Shown: piece by piece, positions 1-9,696 of the stretch
Layout: each line of letters starts with the position of its first letter
How positions within the stretch are numbered: position 1 is the stretch's first letter
From: Closterium sp. NIES-65
Lineage: Eukaryota > Streptophyta > Zygnematophyceae > Desmidiales > Closteriaceae
Length of the DNA stretch: 64,000 bases
NCBI GenBank assembly: GCA_948144175.1
Contig: CANXME010002547.1
Location: 1-64,000 of the forward strand
Reading direction: 5' to 3'
Position numbers and translations under genes: made by a program
The notes under the pieces: model-generated
Told to the model about the DNA's origin: nothing
The model's input: only the letters and a program-made list of their open reading frames with translations
Database searches by the model: none

Positions 1-107
1 CGGAGGGATGGGGAGGTTGGGGGGGAGGATGAGAAAGATTATTATCTTGGGTGAAAGAGAAGACTAATTCCTTGTGAGTGATTTTGGAGATTCTCAAAAA
101 AAATCAC

Positions 108-340
108 TCAATAGTCAAGAGTGGACTGCGCTTGAGTGAACCGCTGGAATTTCTCCACGTGAAGAAAGTCCTCCCTCATGCTGCTCGCCCCGGGGAAGGG
201 GGAGGGAGGAGGGAGGAGGAGGGGGGGGTAGAAGCGCAAATATATTTTTAAGACGACTCAAATTCGAGAGTGGAGTGAGTGAAGCGTGTTGGGATGTGGG
301 CACGTCAAGAAAGTCTTCCCTCATGTTGCTTGCCCGTGGG
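108..340. repeat. Direct duplication (108-195 and 255-340)
   Basis: Two segments share the order 'actcaa...gagtgga...' followed by 'cacgt.aagaaagtc.tccctcatg.tgct.gccc', roughly 145 bases apart. On the minus strand both encode a short peptide starting MREDFL. A downstream exon of the CHASE-like gene is possible but unproven. Confidence 0.45.
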
Positions 341-374
341 ATAGTTTCAAGGTGGAGTTTGGCTGCCCAGCCTT

Positions 375-510
375 TCTTATCAAGGTGAAAGGGGCGGATG
401 AAGTCGGAAATGGCTTTTGAGAGGCCTCAAAAGGCGGCTGTCCAGCCTTAGTGGGTGACTGCTCTGGCCGTACTTATCAAGGTAGTATGCGCGGATGAAG
501 TCGGAAATGG
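375..510 (-). repeat. Local duplication of the exon end (two copies)
   Basis: The segment around 460-510 that encodes ISDFIRAYYLDK and the donor region is repeated at about 378-425 as ISDFIRPFHLDK. The copies share most bases but differ at the donor: one reads aagtacgg, the other aagaaagg. This looks like a second partial duplication in the same gene, after the true exon. Confidence 0.55.
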
Positions 511-679
511 AGCGTGTGTTGGCAGCAGTGGTGTTGAACTTGGCCTCAATGAACGCTGCCCACTCGTCACAGTGCCCCTCCAGGTCGTCTCTCTCACTCG
601 CCTCTGCATGCTGCCATGCCGTCGCAAACACCAGTGACAGGATGGCCGCTGCCAGCACCACCCACAGCCACAGCACTCG
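478..679 (-). CDS. Exon fragment: TM helix plus CHASE-like sensor domain (partial host gene)
   Basis: Read on the minus strand, this stretch encodes a hydrophobic helix (VLWLWVVLAAAILSLVF) followed by a hydrophilic segment with CDEWAAFIEAKFN and ISDFIRAYY. That order resembles the start of the extracellular CHASE domain after its membrane anchor in plant cytokinin-receptor-type histidine kinases. A good splice acceptor (pyrimidine tract then CAG) precedes codon CGA at 679, and a GTAAG-like donor (GTACGG) lies near 478-482, so this looks like one internal exon. The kinase, receiver and ligand-binding parts are not in the window; the gene would continue leftward past base 1. The family call is from remembered similarity only and could equally fit a CHASE-cyclase or an unrelated membrane protein. 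Nearby duplicated copies of its pieces suggest the locus may be partly broken. Confidence 0.4.
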
Positions 680-740
680 CTGGAACAGGGGAGGGAGGGT
701 GGAAGGAGGGGTGTGACGACAGGGGGAAAGTTGAGAGGTG

Positions 741-823
741 CTGCCAGGCCGTCGTAAACACCAGCGACAGGATGGCCGCTGCCAGCACCACCCACATTCA
801 GAGCACTCGCTGGAAGGTGGGAA
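741..823 (-). pseudogene. Duplicated, stop-containing copy of the TM exon start
   Basis: This segment repeats the acceptor and first about 25 codons of the exon at 679, including the ttccag acceptor and the WVVLAAAILSLVF helix, about 130 bases upstream in gene direction. The copy has TGA where the other reads TGG, four codons in, so it cannot serve as an in-frame exon. It is best read as a tandem partial duplication inside the preceding intron. Confidence 0.55.
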
Positions 824-957
824 TGACGGTGGGCGGAGGAGGGTGGTGGGGCGAGAACGGACGCAAGCAACAGCTGAGAACTGGGAGGTTGCAGTTCCCT
901 TTTTTTTCCTTTTTTTTTCTTTTTTCCTTTTTTTTTTATATTCACACACAACGCACG

Positions 958-1067
958 CACGGCGTAGGAACCAGTACAGCACACACACGGCGTACGAACC
1001 AGGACATCAGGCACGGCGTACGAACCAGGACATCAGGCACAGCGCACGAGCCAGGACATCAGGCACG
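958..1067. repeat. Minisatellite, unit about 26 bp, about four copies
   Basis: The unit 'cggcgtacgaaccaggacat' plus 'caggca' recurs with small changes. It lies between the exon-like pieces and is probably intronic. A long minus-strand purine run (890-940) lies next to it. Confidence 0.7.
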
Positions 1068-1704
1068 GCAGCGTCCCAGTCACCACAGCACCTCGATATT
1101 CAAGACGTTCCACAAATGGCTGAGTAAATTTATGAGGCGCCTCATGAGACACCACAGCATTGCAGCATTCGCGGCGTACCTTGCGCCACGGGTGGCTGAG
1201 TCGTCTGAGCGGCCACGACACGAACCACTCCACACTCGACACCCACGACTCCCGCCTATGGGGCCCTTCCGCTCCTTCCGCGCCCTCCGCGCCCTCCGCG
1301 CCCTCCGCGACCCCCTTTTCCACGACCCCTTGTTCCCCGAACCCCTCTTCCGCCGTCGATTCCGCCCGCATCGCCATCTCCGCCTCATTTTCCAATCCGC
1401 GGAACTCATTCCCCTCATCGTCAGACTCCTTCCCCTCCGGCCCCTCCGCCCCTTCCGCCTCCTCCGCCTCCTCCGCCCCTTCCTCCCCCTCCGCCGATTC
1501 GAGATCATTCTTGTCGTCGCTCTCGCCCACCCTCGCGACTTCCCTCCCCTCTTCCCTCGCCTCCTCCTCCTCCCCGTTCTCCTTCTCGGCCGATGCGCAT
1601 GAAGCGCCATCGCAATCGCCATTGAAGCCAAAGCACGAAAACGCGGCACGCACTCCTGCCTGTGCGGGTACGCTGGAGTTACGATTGAAACGATGACGTG
1701 GCAC
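1033..1704 (-). other. Acidic Glu/Ala/Gly-rich open frame, doubtful gene part
   Basis: A 223-codon open frame on the minus strand is rich in Glu, Ala and Gly, with repeated EGAEGAEG units (about residues 133-147) and several EEAEE runs. No domain is recognised. It sits between the possible first exon and the TM exon of the same strand and could be an acidic linker exon. It is also explained by a purine-rich 9-bp repeat that happens to stay open; the opposite strand is open too. It ends without reading into the CHASE frame. Confidence 0.2.
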
Positions 1705-1836
1705 GAACGGACGAGTCGCAATCTACTTCGAGACCTGCTGCCTGTGTCGCCGACCTCGAGGCATGACATGGGGACGCGGCACGACCTGACGGATCATCCT
1801 CAGCCGCCGAAAACGGCGGCATTCGCGCAGCCTTAC

Positions 1837-2144
1837 TTGGAATCCCTAAAGCTGTCGTTTTTTGCTGTTGCTTTGATCCGCTGACGTTCAGGGACGGGTA
1901 ACAAACCCCCAGGATCGTACAATACTGTATCTTCTCGCCCCGTCAGTAACCCTTCGCAATCCTCCTTCACTTCTAAATCCTTGATAGACGGCATCGCTCG
2001 ATACGCTTCATGAGCTAAGGCGTCGGAATCTGCCATTAGTGCTTCGTCCGAAGAAATGTCCGAAAATACCGAGCTATCTGCGCTTAGCGTCCGGAATCCG
2101 CTCCGATGCCTTCCCACGCAAGCCGGAATTCCCGTGCAATCCAT
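1837..2144 (-). CDS. Possible first exon of minus-strand host gene
   Basis: A minus-strand open frame starts at ATG 2144 (MDCTGIPACVG) and runs about 103 codons, with ordinary amino-acid use (SSVFSDISSDEALMADSDALAHE). It ends at a consensus donor, CCAA|GTAAGG, at 1836, with the frame's stop just past the junction; that is what a real first exon looks like. An upstream ATG at 2216 would add 24 residues. No family is recognised. Same strand and order make it a candidate N-terminus for the CHASE-like gene, but the 1.1 kb between them has no exon chain I can prove. Phase at the donor (two bases into a codon) does not match the acceptor at 679, so another exon would be needed. Confidence 0.35.
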
Positions 2145-2323
2145 GACGATGGAGTAAGAAGAAAGAGAACACACACGACACGACGCGCAGCGCAGATGAC
2201 CACGGAACGGAGGCAATGAACTGTCAATGCGAAACTAAGCTAGGCACGTGAGATGCAGTCACGCAGTCCTGGCGAAACCAAGGTTAGCCCTGACGTGGAT
2301 TACAACTGTGTCATGTCATGTTA

Positions 2324-2459
2324 GGGCGGGTCCGAAGTGAAGTCGACATCCGTTGACACCCGATGTCGGTAAATCCTGACGGTTAGAACTTTCGATCCGA
2401 GGGTAGACATTTACCGACATCCATCAACATCCATTCGACGCTTCACTTCGGACACGCTC
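2324..2459. mobile_element. Small Harbinger-like MITE (136 bp) with TTA TSD
   Basis: The ends are imperfect inverted repeats: GGGCGGGTCCGAAGTGAAG at the left, and its near complement ending ...CTTCACTTCGGACACGCTC at the right. Inner parts also pair (gatgtcggtaaat with atttaccgacatc). Flanks are TTA on both sides (2321-2323 and 2460-2462), the PIF/Harbinger target site. It has no coding capacity. Confidence 0.65.
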
Positions 2460-2462
2460 TTA

Positions 2463-4805
2463 TCCCTGACCCTGGGTCGCCGCCTCGCCTCAAGAAAGCG
2501 AACCTTGAAGGGCCTTGACGGAGACCGTTTACGGTGCAGTACGGTTTGTCACGTCGATAGTCGTCTGGAAACATCGCGAGGGTTTTCGGTTTCCCCGCTC
2601 TCGGAGTACAGCACAGGTTTCTCAATGCCAGCGAGACTTACAAGGGAAATTGTTGTAGGGCCTAAAGCGTTAGGGAAGATTTAAGGCCTTGTTCGATAGC
2701 TTCACAGTCCAGGGGTAACCACAGCCATATCACAGTATTCCGTGGCTCGGTTAAGGCTCGGCAGCAGCACACATGGGCTTTTAAACCCTACGAGAGGTAG
2801 GCAGATCCAAACCAGAACCTGAAGTACGTTCGGTGCACCTACGAATCTGGTGTGGGAATTTTCACCGCGGACCGCAGTCCAAACACTGCTGCCAGCTGGT
2901 CAAGAACAGTGATCCAGGGGCAAAATGGACTTTGAAGAGTTCTGTTTCACGCTTGGTGCTCAAACGACAGCGAGGCCGCTGCACTTTGGTGGGGTATTCG
3001 CGAAAATCTAAAAACAAGATTACCCTAAACCAATAGGGTTCAATTTTCCTGTTGAGCTACTGAATTGTTTTTGTAGGGATCCGTTTTGTGCCCAGGGTAC
3101 TTTTGGAGTCGAAATTCCAACAAAAAAACGGAAAATGATTTGTACTTTTGGTAGAGATTGCCGCCGGTACTAGGACCCCTTTTGTTCTGTAGTGCATTTA
3201 ATGCACAGCTCTGTAGCCCATTGTTTTACATGAGGTGTACACGGTTTTGACTGTGAGGGATTTGTTTGTTTCCACAGCTGTCAAATCTGAACAATGGTCA
3301 ATCAAGATTGTGCACGCAACAAGTTGACTATGGCGTGTAGTGACACTAGGTTCGGAAACCCTAGGGCCGACTCGGACATACTGTGGTGTGGCTGTACAAA
3401 ACATTGCAGTGCAATCGAACGCGGCCTAAGATACTGTTAAAAAAATATCAGCTGACGCTAGGTGTAAATCATGACACAATGAAATCTGTTGTATTTTGAA
3501 CTGTATTCACGATCAGGCCTAAGGATTTCAGGGCATTTTACCCTGATTAGTCTGTTATTCATTGTCGGCTTTGAAGCCGCACTGTAAATACAGGTTTGAA
3601 GGGCTCTACCACCCTGTCACGATCAGGCCTCGTGAAATTTTGACCCTGGTTTTGCAGTTGTTGGTTCTTGTAGCACACTGCCTTGGCAGAGTTCGGTACT
3701 GGCAGCACTCTGACTGAGGTTTTTCCCCCTCAGCCATTTTGAGAAACTGGCTAAAGTCCTGCCGGGAGACACTCACACATACACCAGAACAAGTATCGGA
3801 TGTGCTCGAAAACTGGCCAAGTCCTTTCCACAGAGACACTCACACATACACCAGAACAAGCATCGGATGTGCTCGAAAATTGGCGAAGTCCTTTCCTCGG
3901 AGACACTCACACAGATTGGACCGCTGCAGCCCTAGTTTAATTTTAACCCTGCCATACAAGACCAGACTTTTTCGTTTTTAGACCACAGTAATCACGGGCA
4001 ATTCTTTCCTCACTTTCTCCTCGCCATGCTCTAGCGAGGAGGAAAGTGAGGCTCAGTACTCAAGAAAATTTGTTGGGCATCTCGGTTTCATCGTCAAGAT
4101 TACCCAGGGCATACATGTAAGACCTGTTGAAATGTACTGTTGATGTGGTTTTAATTCGTGTTGCGCGGGTTGCTTTGGTTTAGAAAATACGTATTGGGAT
4201 GGGAAGTTGAGAGTTCCGATGAGATGGCAGCTGCGTTTTGGCATCTTGACCTTGGGCGTGCGATGTTTGTCGTTTTTTCCCAAATTGGGGCGTTGACTAT
4301 GAACACCCCTGTCCTTTTCTCCAGCTGGCGAATCTGATTGTTTATCTGTATACAACGTACAGTTCGTCAAGTGGTGTATTGTCGTTTTTCGTCTTCATGC
4401 TCGGTGGGAGCAGCATCCTCTTCCTCTGTTTCGGGGCTCCCGAACACCACCAAGACCCCTGTTCGTGATGCCCGCAGATGAGCTATAAGCTCTGTACTGG
4501 ACTGTGCTGAACTGTGACCTAGAAACCCACGGCCGCAACCAGATTCATTTGCAATTCGTCCAGGTCAACAGTTGACACGAGGAGTCGAACAAGACAACGG
4601 ACGCCTTGGAAATGGAAGTTACGTACGTACAGTTCCTGCTGTTGAGAGGCTGGCGAGCCACCACAGAGATGCACGCCCGACAAAGACAGCAGTCTCGCCA
4701 AAGCTACAGCACCGTACGCACAGGTTCACGATACAAGATGCCTTGTTGGTGTGCATTTACAGAAGGGGGTTAAAAGTCACAAGTAACCAACATGGGACTC
4801 CATAA
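2463..4805. other. Non-coding host spacer
   Basis: Balanced base composition; only short, unconvincing open frames (under 110 codons, no recognisable domain). It contains the 67-bp repeat at 3740-3912, and CATAA at its right edge is the left target duplication of the next element. In the unfilled locus it would run straight on to 25748. Confidence 0.6.
3740..3912. repeat. Tandem repeat, 67-bp period, about 2.5 copies
   Basis: The motif 'gagacactcacaca' begins at 3766, 3833 and 3900, exactly 67 bases apart, each followed (or preceded) by 'cggatgtgctcgaaaa.tgg' and 'aagtccttt'. No coding role seen. Confidence 0.8.
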
Positions 4806-5348
4806 TGTATGAATGAACTTGCAGAGTGCGCAGTAAAACGAATATCGAGAATGAACTGAGTACTGAATTAGGGCGTATCCCTGGGTGGTGGCAGGGCCAC
4901 TGTAGATGGCAGCCTGCCACGAACACATAAAACGTCAGGTTGGTGTCAGGAAATTTGGCGCGCGAATACAAGTGCTTGATTGGGCAATGTCCCAAAAATG
5001 TCACTTCAATGCCACCAAATACGAGTCGCGCGCGCCTCGGTAAAAATGTTGGTGGCATGCGGTTTTCCCGCATGCCACCAACTCTGCCATCTACAGTGGC
5101 CCTGCCACCACCCAGGGATACGCCCTTACATAATCACTGAATGAACAATGAAGTAGCGAGGCCTAAATAGGGGAAAAGCTAGCTAGGCGGGGAGGTTGGG
5201 CGAGGATGGCTCGGTGATGGTTGCGATTGGAGCGGAGGCCGATTCGGGAGTGGTTCGGTGCGACGAAATAGGAAGGTCAGGTTCGTCGCGTGACCCTCGG
5301 GATGGCCTCGCTAACGAGTGCCTCATTAAGGATTTGTAAATCCTTACA
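4806..5348 (-). repeat. LTR of the LARD-like element (3' LTR), split by a MITE
   Basis: Begins TGTATGAATG on the plus strand and ends TCCTTACA. Without the 258 bases at 4871-5128 (MITE plus one TTA) it aligns with 12005-12290 along its whole length. Confidence 0.9.
4871..5125. mobile_element. Harbinger-like MITE (255 bp) with perfect 41-bp TIRs
   Basis: The first 41 bases (4871-4911, starting GGGCGTATCCCTGG) are the exact reverse complement of the last 41 (5085-5125). TTA flanks both sides (4868-4870 and 5126-5128). The partner LTR at 12005-12290 preserves the empty site (gaattacagaatcac), so the insertion is proven within this window. A second internal palindrome (5051-5062 with 5068-5079) sits beside the right arm. 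TTA target and G-rich termini point to PIF/Harbinger transposase; no transposase gene is in the window. Confidence 0.9.
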
Positions 5349-6329
5349 CTCTCCCACCTTCTAAATAAGGCAGCCCTGTACTGAAAACAGGCCCCACACT
5401 AGCAAGGATGCCGTAGATCTCCCCTTCAGCTGAATCCGACGGCTGAAATGCTTTTTGACAATTTTTTGAGAAGGTTGGAATGTAGGCCGTTGATGAAGTA
5501 CGATTTCGATCTGACGGTCGAAGATGAACTGGCCCAATATGAAGTAGAGGTTGGAATGTGGGCCGTTGATCGAGCAAATGTAGATCTGACGGTCGAAGAT
5601 GTCGCGGATGTGGAGGGAAACTGCTGACGCGAAATTCAATCGCGATGTAGCAGAAGCCGTCGATCTTGTCGGTGTGATCGCGGTCGTCCGTCGTGCTGAC
5701 GCAACCTGACAAAGTTAGAAAGGACCGATAAAACGCCAAGGAAAGAGCAGTGCAGCGCACTTCTCCCCCCCTCAAAGAAAAGACACCAGAAAATGTTTCA
5801 CTGCTGCGCCAAGATGAAAACCAACAAAAAGCCAGTCCCACGAATAAGAGCGTCGGATGTAAAAGTCCAGGCGATATGTCGTCGGTGTGGAAATGTCGAT
5901 GGCGAACCCAGGTTTACGTGCCCCAAAAAGTTTGTTTTTGTCTTCACAAGCCAGAATCATGCAGTATCTTGAGCTGATGCAGCTGGCAGCACCTGACGTG
6001 TTTGAAATCAGTGCTGTTGTCGTGGGCGGGTCGAGTGGATGGATTTGTCGCTAGTAGAGTTGGAGCGGCTGTATCCCGAATCCTCTGGCCGTGAAGTCGG
6101 GGTTGGTACGAAAATGTCGTCGGTGAAGGCGATTCGTCGTAAAGTCAAATACGAGCGTCGGCGAAATTCGTTGAAGCAGTAACCGAAATCGAATGTCACT
6201 CCGAAATTGATGTCGAACGCCAGTCCAATGTCAGATGATGTCGGCACCTCCAGCGGTGTTGTCCAGACTCGCCGAGCCATTTGTCGTAGTGCGCCGATGA
6301 CTCCTGGGCAGGTATGGAAAATTACAGCT
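5349..6329 (-). other. Interior of LARD-like element, 3' side (no recognisable gene)
   Basis: About 1 kb between the nested copia and the 3' LTR. A 76-bp tandem duplication starts at 5472 and 5548 (aggttggaatgt.ggccgttgat). Open frames up to 165 codons exist on the minus strand but show no domain. CAGCT at 6325-6329 is the left target duplication of the nested copia. Confidence 0.6.
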
Positions 6330-6460
6330 TGTGAAAAGAATGAACAAGAATGAGAATGACTAAGTCAGAGTTGGGTACAAATACAACCCTAGAAAGTTGT
6401 ACCCCATATGTGCTACCCCACTATAGCCTACAAACATGCATCAACTATAATACTCTGACA
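6330..6460 (-). repeat. 3' LTR of truncated copia
   Basis: TGTGAAAAG...CTCTGACA on the plus strand; near-identical partner at 9566-9696. Confidence 0.92.
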
Positions 6461-6672
6461 CACCCCCATAGGCTAAGTGGGGGAGAACAAGGGGTCACAA
6501 GACCAGTCAAGCAAAGCAACGCAAAGCAAGCTCAGGGTGGATCACAAAGTCACCACACAGTCCCGAGCACAAGAGCAGGGCCAGAGGCCAGTTCACATGC
6601 AGGAGTACAGACATATATATAAAACTAGACAAGCAAGAGCAGGTATATATATCTGTCACAGTACAAGTGAAG

Positions 6673-9421
6673 TCAAGAGGAGAGCAAGTGAGGCAAGACA
6701 GGTACAAGACCCAGCTGGGTGCAAAAGCGCTGATGGTCACATGGCGCCAGTGCCTTGGTGAACACATCACCAGTGTTGGCCTCAGAGGCCATGTACGCAA
6801 GTCGCAACTGACCACGCTGCTTCAGCTCACGAGCAAGGAAGTAGCGGAGAGCAATGTGCTTCGTTCTGTGCTCCAAGCGCTGCTCTCGACACAAGGCCAG
6901 CATGGCCTTGTTGTCTACGTACAGCACTGGAGGAGAACGAGGCGGCTCTCCAAGGTCAGTCAGCAGGTAGGTGAGCCAGCGAAGCTCCTGTGCAGCCATG
7001 GCCCCGGCGTAGATCTCAGCCTCACAACTTGAGCCGAGAACCGAAGACGAGCGAGTAGACCGCCACGAGACAGGGCCGGAACCAAGGCTGAAGGTGTAAC
7101 CCTGTGACGACCGCTGCGTAGCCTGGTCGTCAGCCCAAGAAGCGTCCGCGGTGGCCGGTAAGGACCACTGGACTCCGCCCTCCAAGCACTAGCCCCATGC
7201 CCGACGTACTGCACAGGTAGCGCAATACCCTCTTCGCTGCAGCCATGTGCTCCGGTCTGTGTCTCCCAGGAGCAACATAGCGTGCAAGAATGCTCAGAGG
7301 GTATGCAAGGTCAGGTCGTGTGCAGGTCATCAGGCACATGAGGCAGCCAACAAGCTCTGCATACGGACCACTCGACTCTACGGACTCATCCGAAGGCAGA
7401 GCTGAGAGTGAGTGGCGAGTAGGCAGAGGAGTGGCCTGAGGCGAGGAGTACGTGAAGCCGAAGTGCTGAAGGACCTGCTGCACCATGTGTGACTGAGTCA
7501 AGGTAATGGTGCGGCGTGCTCTGTCCCGAGTGATCTGCAAGCCAAGGTAGCTGCGCAGTTCACCCAGGTCTGTGCACGTGTGTCTCTTCAGCAGCTCGGA
7601 CTTCACGTAGGCGAGTCCAGCAGTGTCCGCTGTGGCAAAGACCAAGTCGTCGACGTACACGAGGATGTAGAACGGCGGCAGGGAAGTGTCGGTGCGAAGA
7701 AACAGCGACGGGTCAGCAGTAGAAGGAGCAAACCCAAGAGCCGCAAGCGTAGTCCTCAGTGTGTCGTGCCACTCACGCGGTGCCTGGCGGAGACCGTAGA
7801 CTGGCCGTCGGAGGCTCCACTGGGTGCCAGGAGGGAAAGTCCCAGTGAAGCCAGGTGGACGGCGAAGCCAGATCTCCTCGTGCAGGCTACCCTGCAAGAA
7901 CGCAGTGCTGAAGTCGAGAGAGTGAAGCTCGTAGTCGCGCTGAGCGGCTATGTGCAGCAGCACCCGAAGAGTAGTCATCTTCGGGGTGGGAGAGAAGGTC
8001 TGAAAGTAGTCAACGCCCTGCCGCTGACTGAAGCCACGAGCAACGTACCGTGCCTTGAAGACAGGTGGAGAGCCCGGCGGCCGCTTCACCCTGAAGATCC
8101 ACATGCCACTGACGATGTTCGCCCCAGGAGGGGGAACCGCGTCAACGTAGGTGCCTGTGGACTTCCAGGAAGCCATCTCTGCATCCATAGCTGCCTGCCA
8201 CTGAGAGGAGTAGGGACCCTCTACGGCCTCCGCGTAAGAACGCGGAGTCGGGATGTCTAGTGCATCCGGGTCTCCCTCAGGGGCAAGCAGTACAGACGCG
8301 AGATGAGGTGAAGCAGCCGCTAGACACTGTAACTCCTCCTGCCTGTCCTCTAGGACGTCCGTGCCAAGAGCACACTCACCCCCGACGGACGGAGGACAGA
8401 CAGACGCAGACTCAGCAACAAGACTAGCAGCGTAGTCGAGACGACAGCGAGCAGCAAAGTCGACGAGCTCAGCGACTAGAGCAGACGCAGCAGTGGACTC
8501 AAAAGAGGGGTCAGTGACGACAGTAGCAAGTAGACGCGTGACAGTAGGACTGGCAGCACGAAGAGAGTCCGACTCAGGGTCGGCAAGCGCAGGAAGAGAG
8601 GACTCAGGAGGAGACGGCAAAGGGGCGCGCAGAGGAGCAGTGGACGGACGCAAAGACATCCGGTGCGTGCCAGGGACAGGAGGAGGACGCTGACGCGAAC
8701 TGCGACCACTAGCGCGAGCAGCACGAACAGGCGACGCGGGACGAGACGCAGGCTCACGACGCTCAGCAAGACCTCCAGTAGGACCAGTGTAAGGAGAGGG
8801 AGCAGGCAGTGGAGAGGAAGGCTCCAGCAGGGACTGCGACTGGACAAGCGGTGGACCCTCTACTAGAGGAGAAAGACCAAGAACCTGCTGCAGGAGCGGA
8901 ACGAAGTACGGCCGAGGCCGCGCGGCAGCTCCAGACTCAGCAGGGACAGCACCACCACCGTTAGCGACAGCACCAGCACCACCCACACCTCCAGCGGCAG
9001 GAACAACAGCAGTAGGCTCAGCACCAACGCCCTCAGCAGCTCCAGCTCGAGGAGGACCCGCAGGTCCAGCAGCTCCGGGACCGGTAGCACCCGCACCCTC
9101 GACGGTCGAAGAAGCTCCAGCTCCAGCTCCAGCAGCACCCCCAGACCCAGCACCTCCAGGCACAGCACCCCCAGGCTCAGCACCCCCAGGCTCCGCACCC
9201 TCCGCAGTAGCACCCTCAGGCCCAGCACCCCCAGCAGTAGCACCCCCAGGCTCAGCACCCCCGCGCACAGCACCCCCAGAGTCAGCACCCCCAGGCTCAG
9301 CACCCGCAGCAGCACCAGAGTCACCAGTAACCTCGACCGGGTCAACGGCGTCTACCTGGGACACACCTGAGGGGGCAGGAACCTGAGGGGGGAGGGGGTC
9401 TACCGGGGGGGGAACCGGCAC
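6673..9421 (-). pseudogene. copia RT-RNase H remnant (Gag, PR, IN missing; frameshifted)
   Basis: The minus-strand reading starts in the proline-rich end of integrase (PPPVDPLPPQVPAPSG), passes an Ala/Gly/Glu/Pro repeat linker, then a full copia-type RT with WKARYVARGF-like and YVDDLVFA motifs. An extra base near 7159 shifts the frame just at the RNase H motif HADASWADDQ; the rest of RNase H (SSCEAEIYA, YVDNKAML, NTGDVFTKAL) continues in another frame to a stop at 6673. With gag, protease and integrase absent it cannot be autonomous. Sequence is close to the intact copy at 34862-40123. Confidence 0.9.
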
Positions 9422-9565
9422 AAGGAAGTCCGGGGGAGGGCGACAAGCGCTAGGGGGGGGGCGCGCCTCGGGGAGAATAGGGTGCGCTCCGGGCAGGAAA
9501 AAAAAAATCGTGGGTGGGCCCTTAAAAAAAAAAAACGGTCCTTAGGAGGGACCCGCTCTATACCA

Positions 9566-9696
9566 TGTGAAAAGAATGAACAGGAATGAGAATGACTAAG
9601 TCAGAGTTGGGTACAAATACAACCCTAGAAAGTTGTACCCCATATGTGCTACCCCACTATAGCCTACAAACATGCATCAGCTATAATACTCTGACA
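9566..9696 (-). repeat. 5' LTR of truncated copia
   Basis: Partner of 6330-6460; on the minus strand it is followed at once by the primer-binding site. Confidence 0.92.

Larger units (their letters stand above)
6330..9696 (-). mobile_element. Truncated Ty1/copia element, TSD CAGCT
   Basis: 131-bp LTRs at 6330-6460 and 9566-9696 differ at about two sites, and CAGCT flanks the element at 6325-6329 and 9697-9701. On the minus strand the PBS-like TGGTATAGAGCGGG directly follows the 5' LTR, and the purine tract 'tatgggggtg' precedes the 3' LTR. Only about 145 bases separate the 5' LTR from the integrase-RT linker; gag, protease and integrase are deleted. It inserted as this short form or lost the region by deletion later. 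Confidence 0.92.

Noticed and set aside
1080..1769. Arginine-rich minus-strand frame
   Set aside because: It overlaps the acidic frame in another phase and is explained by the same short repeat.
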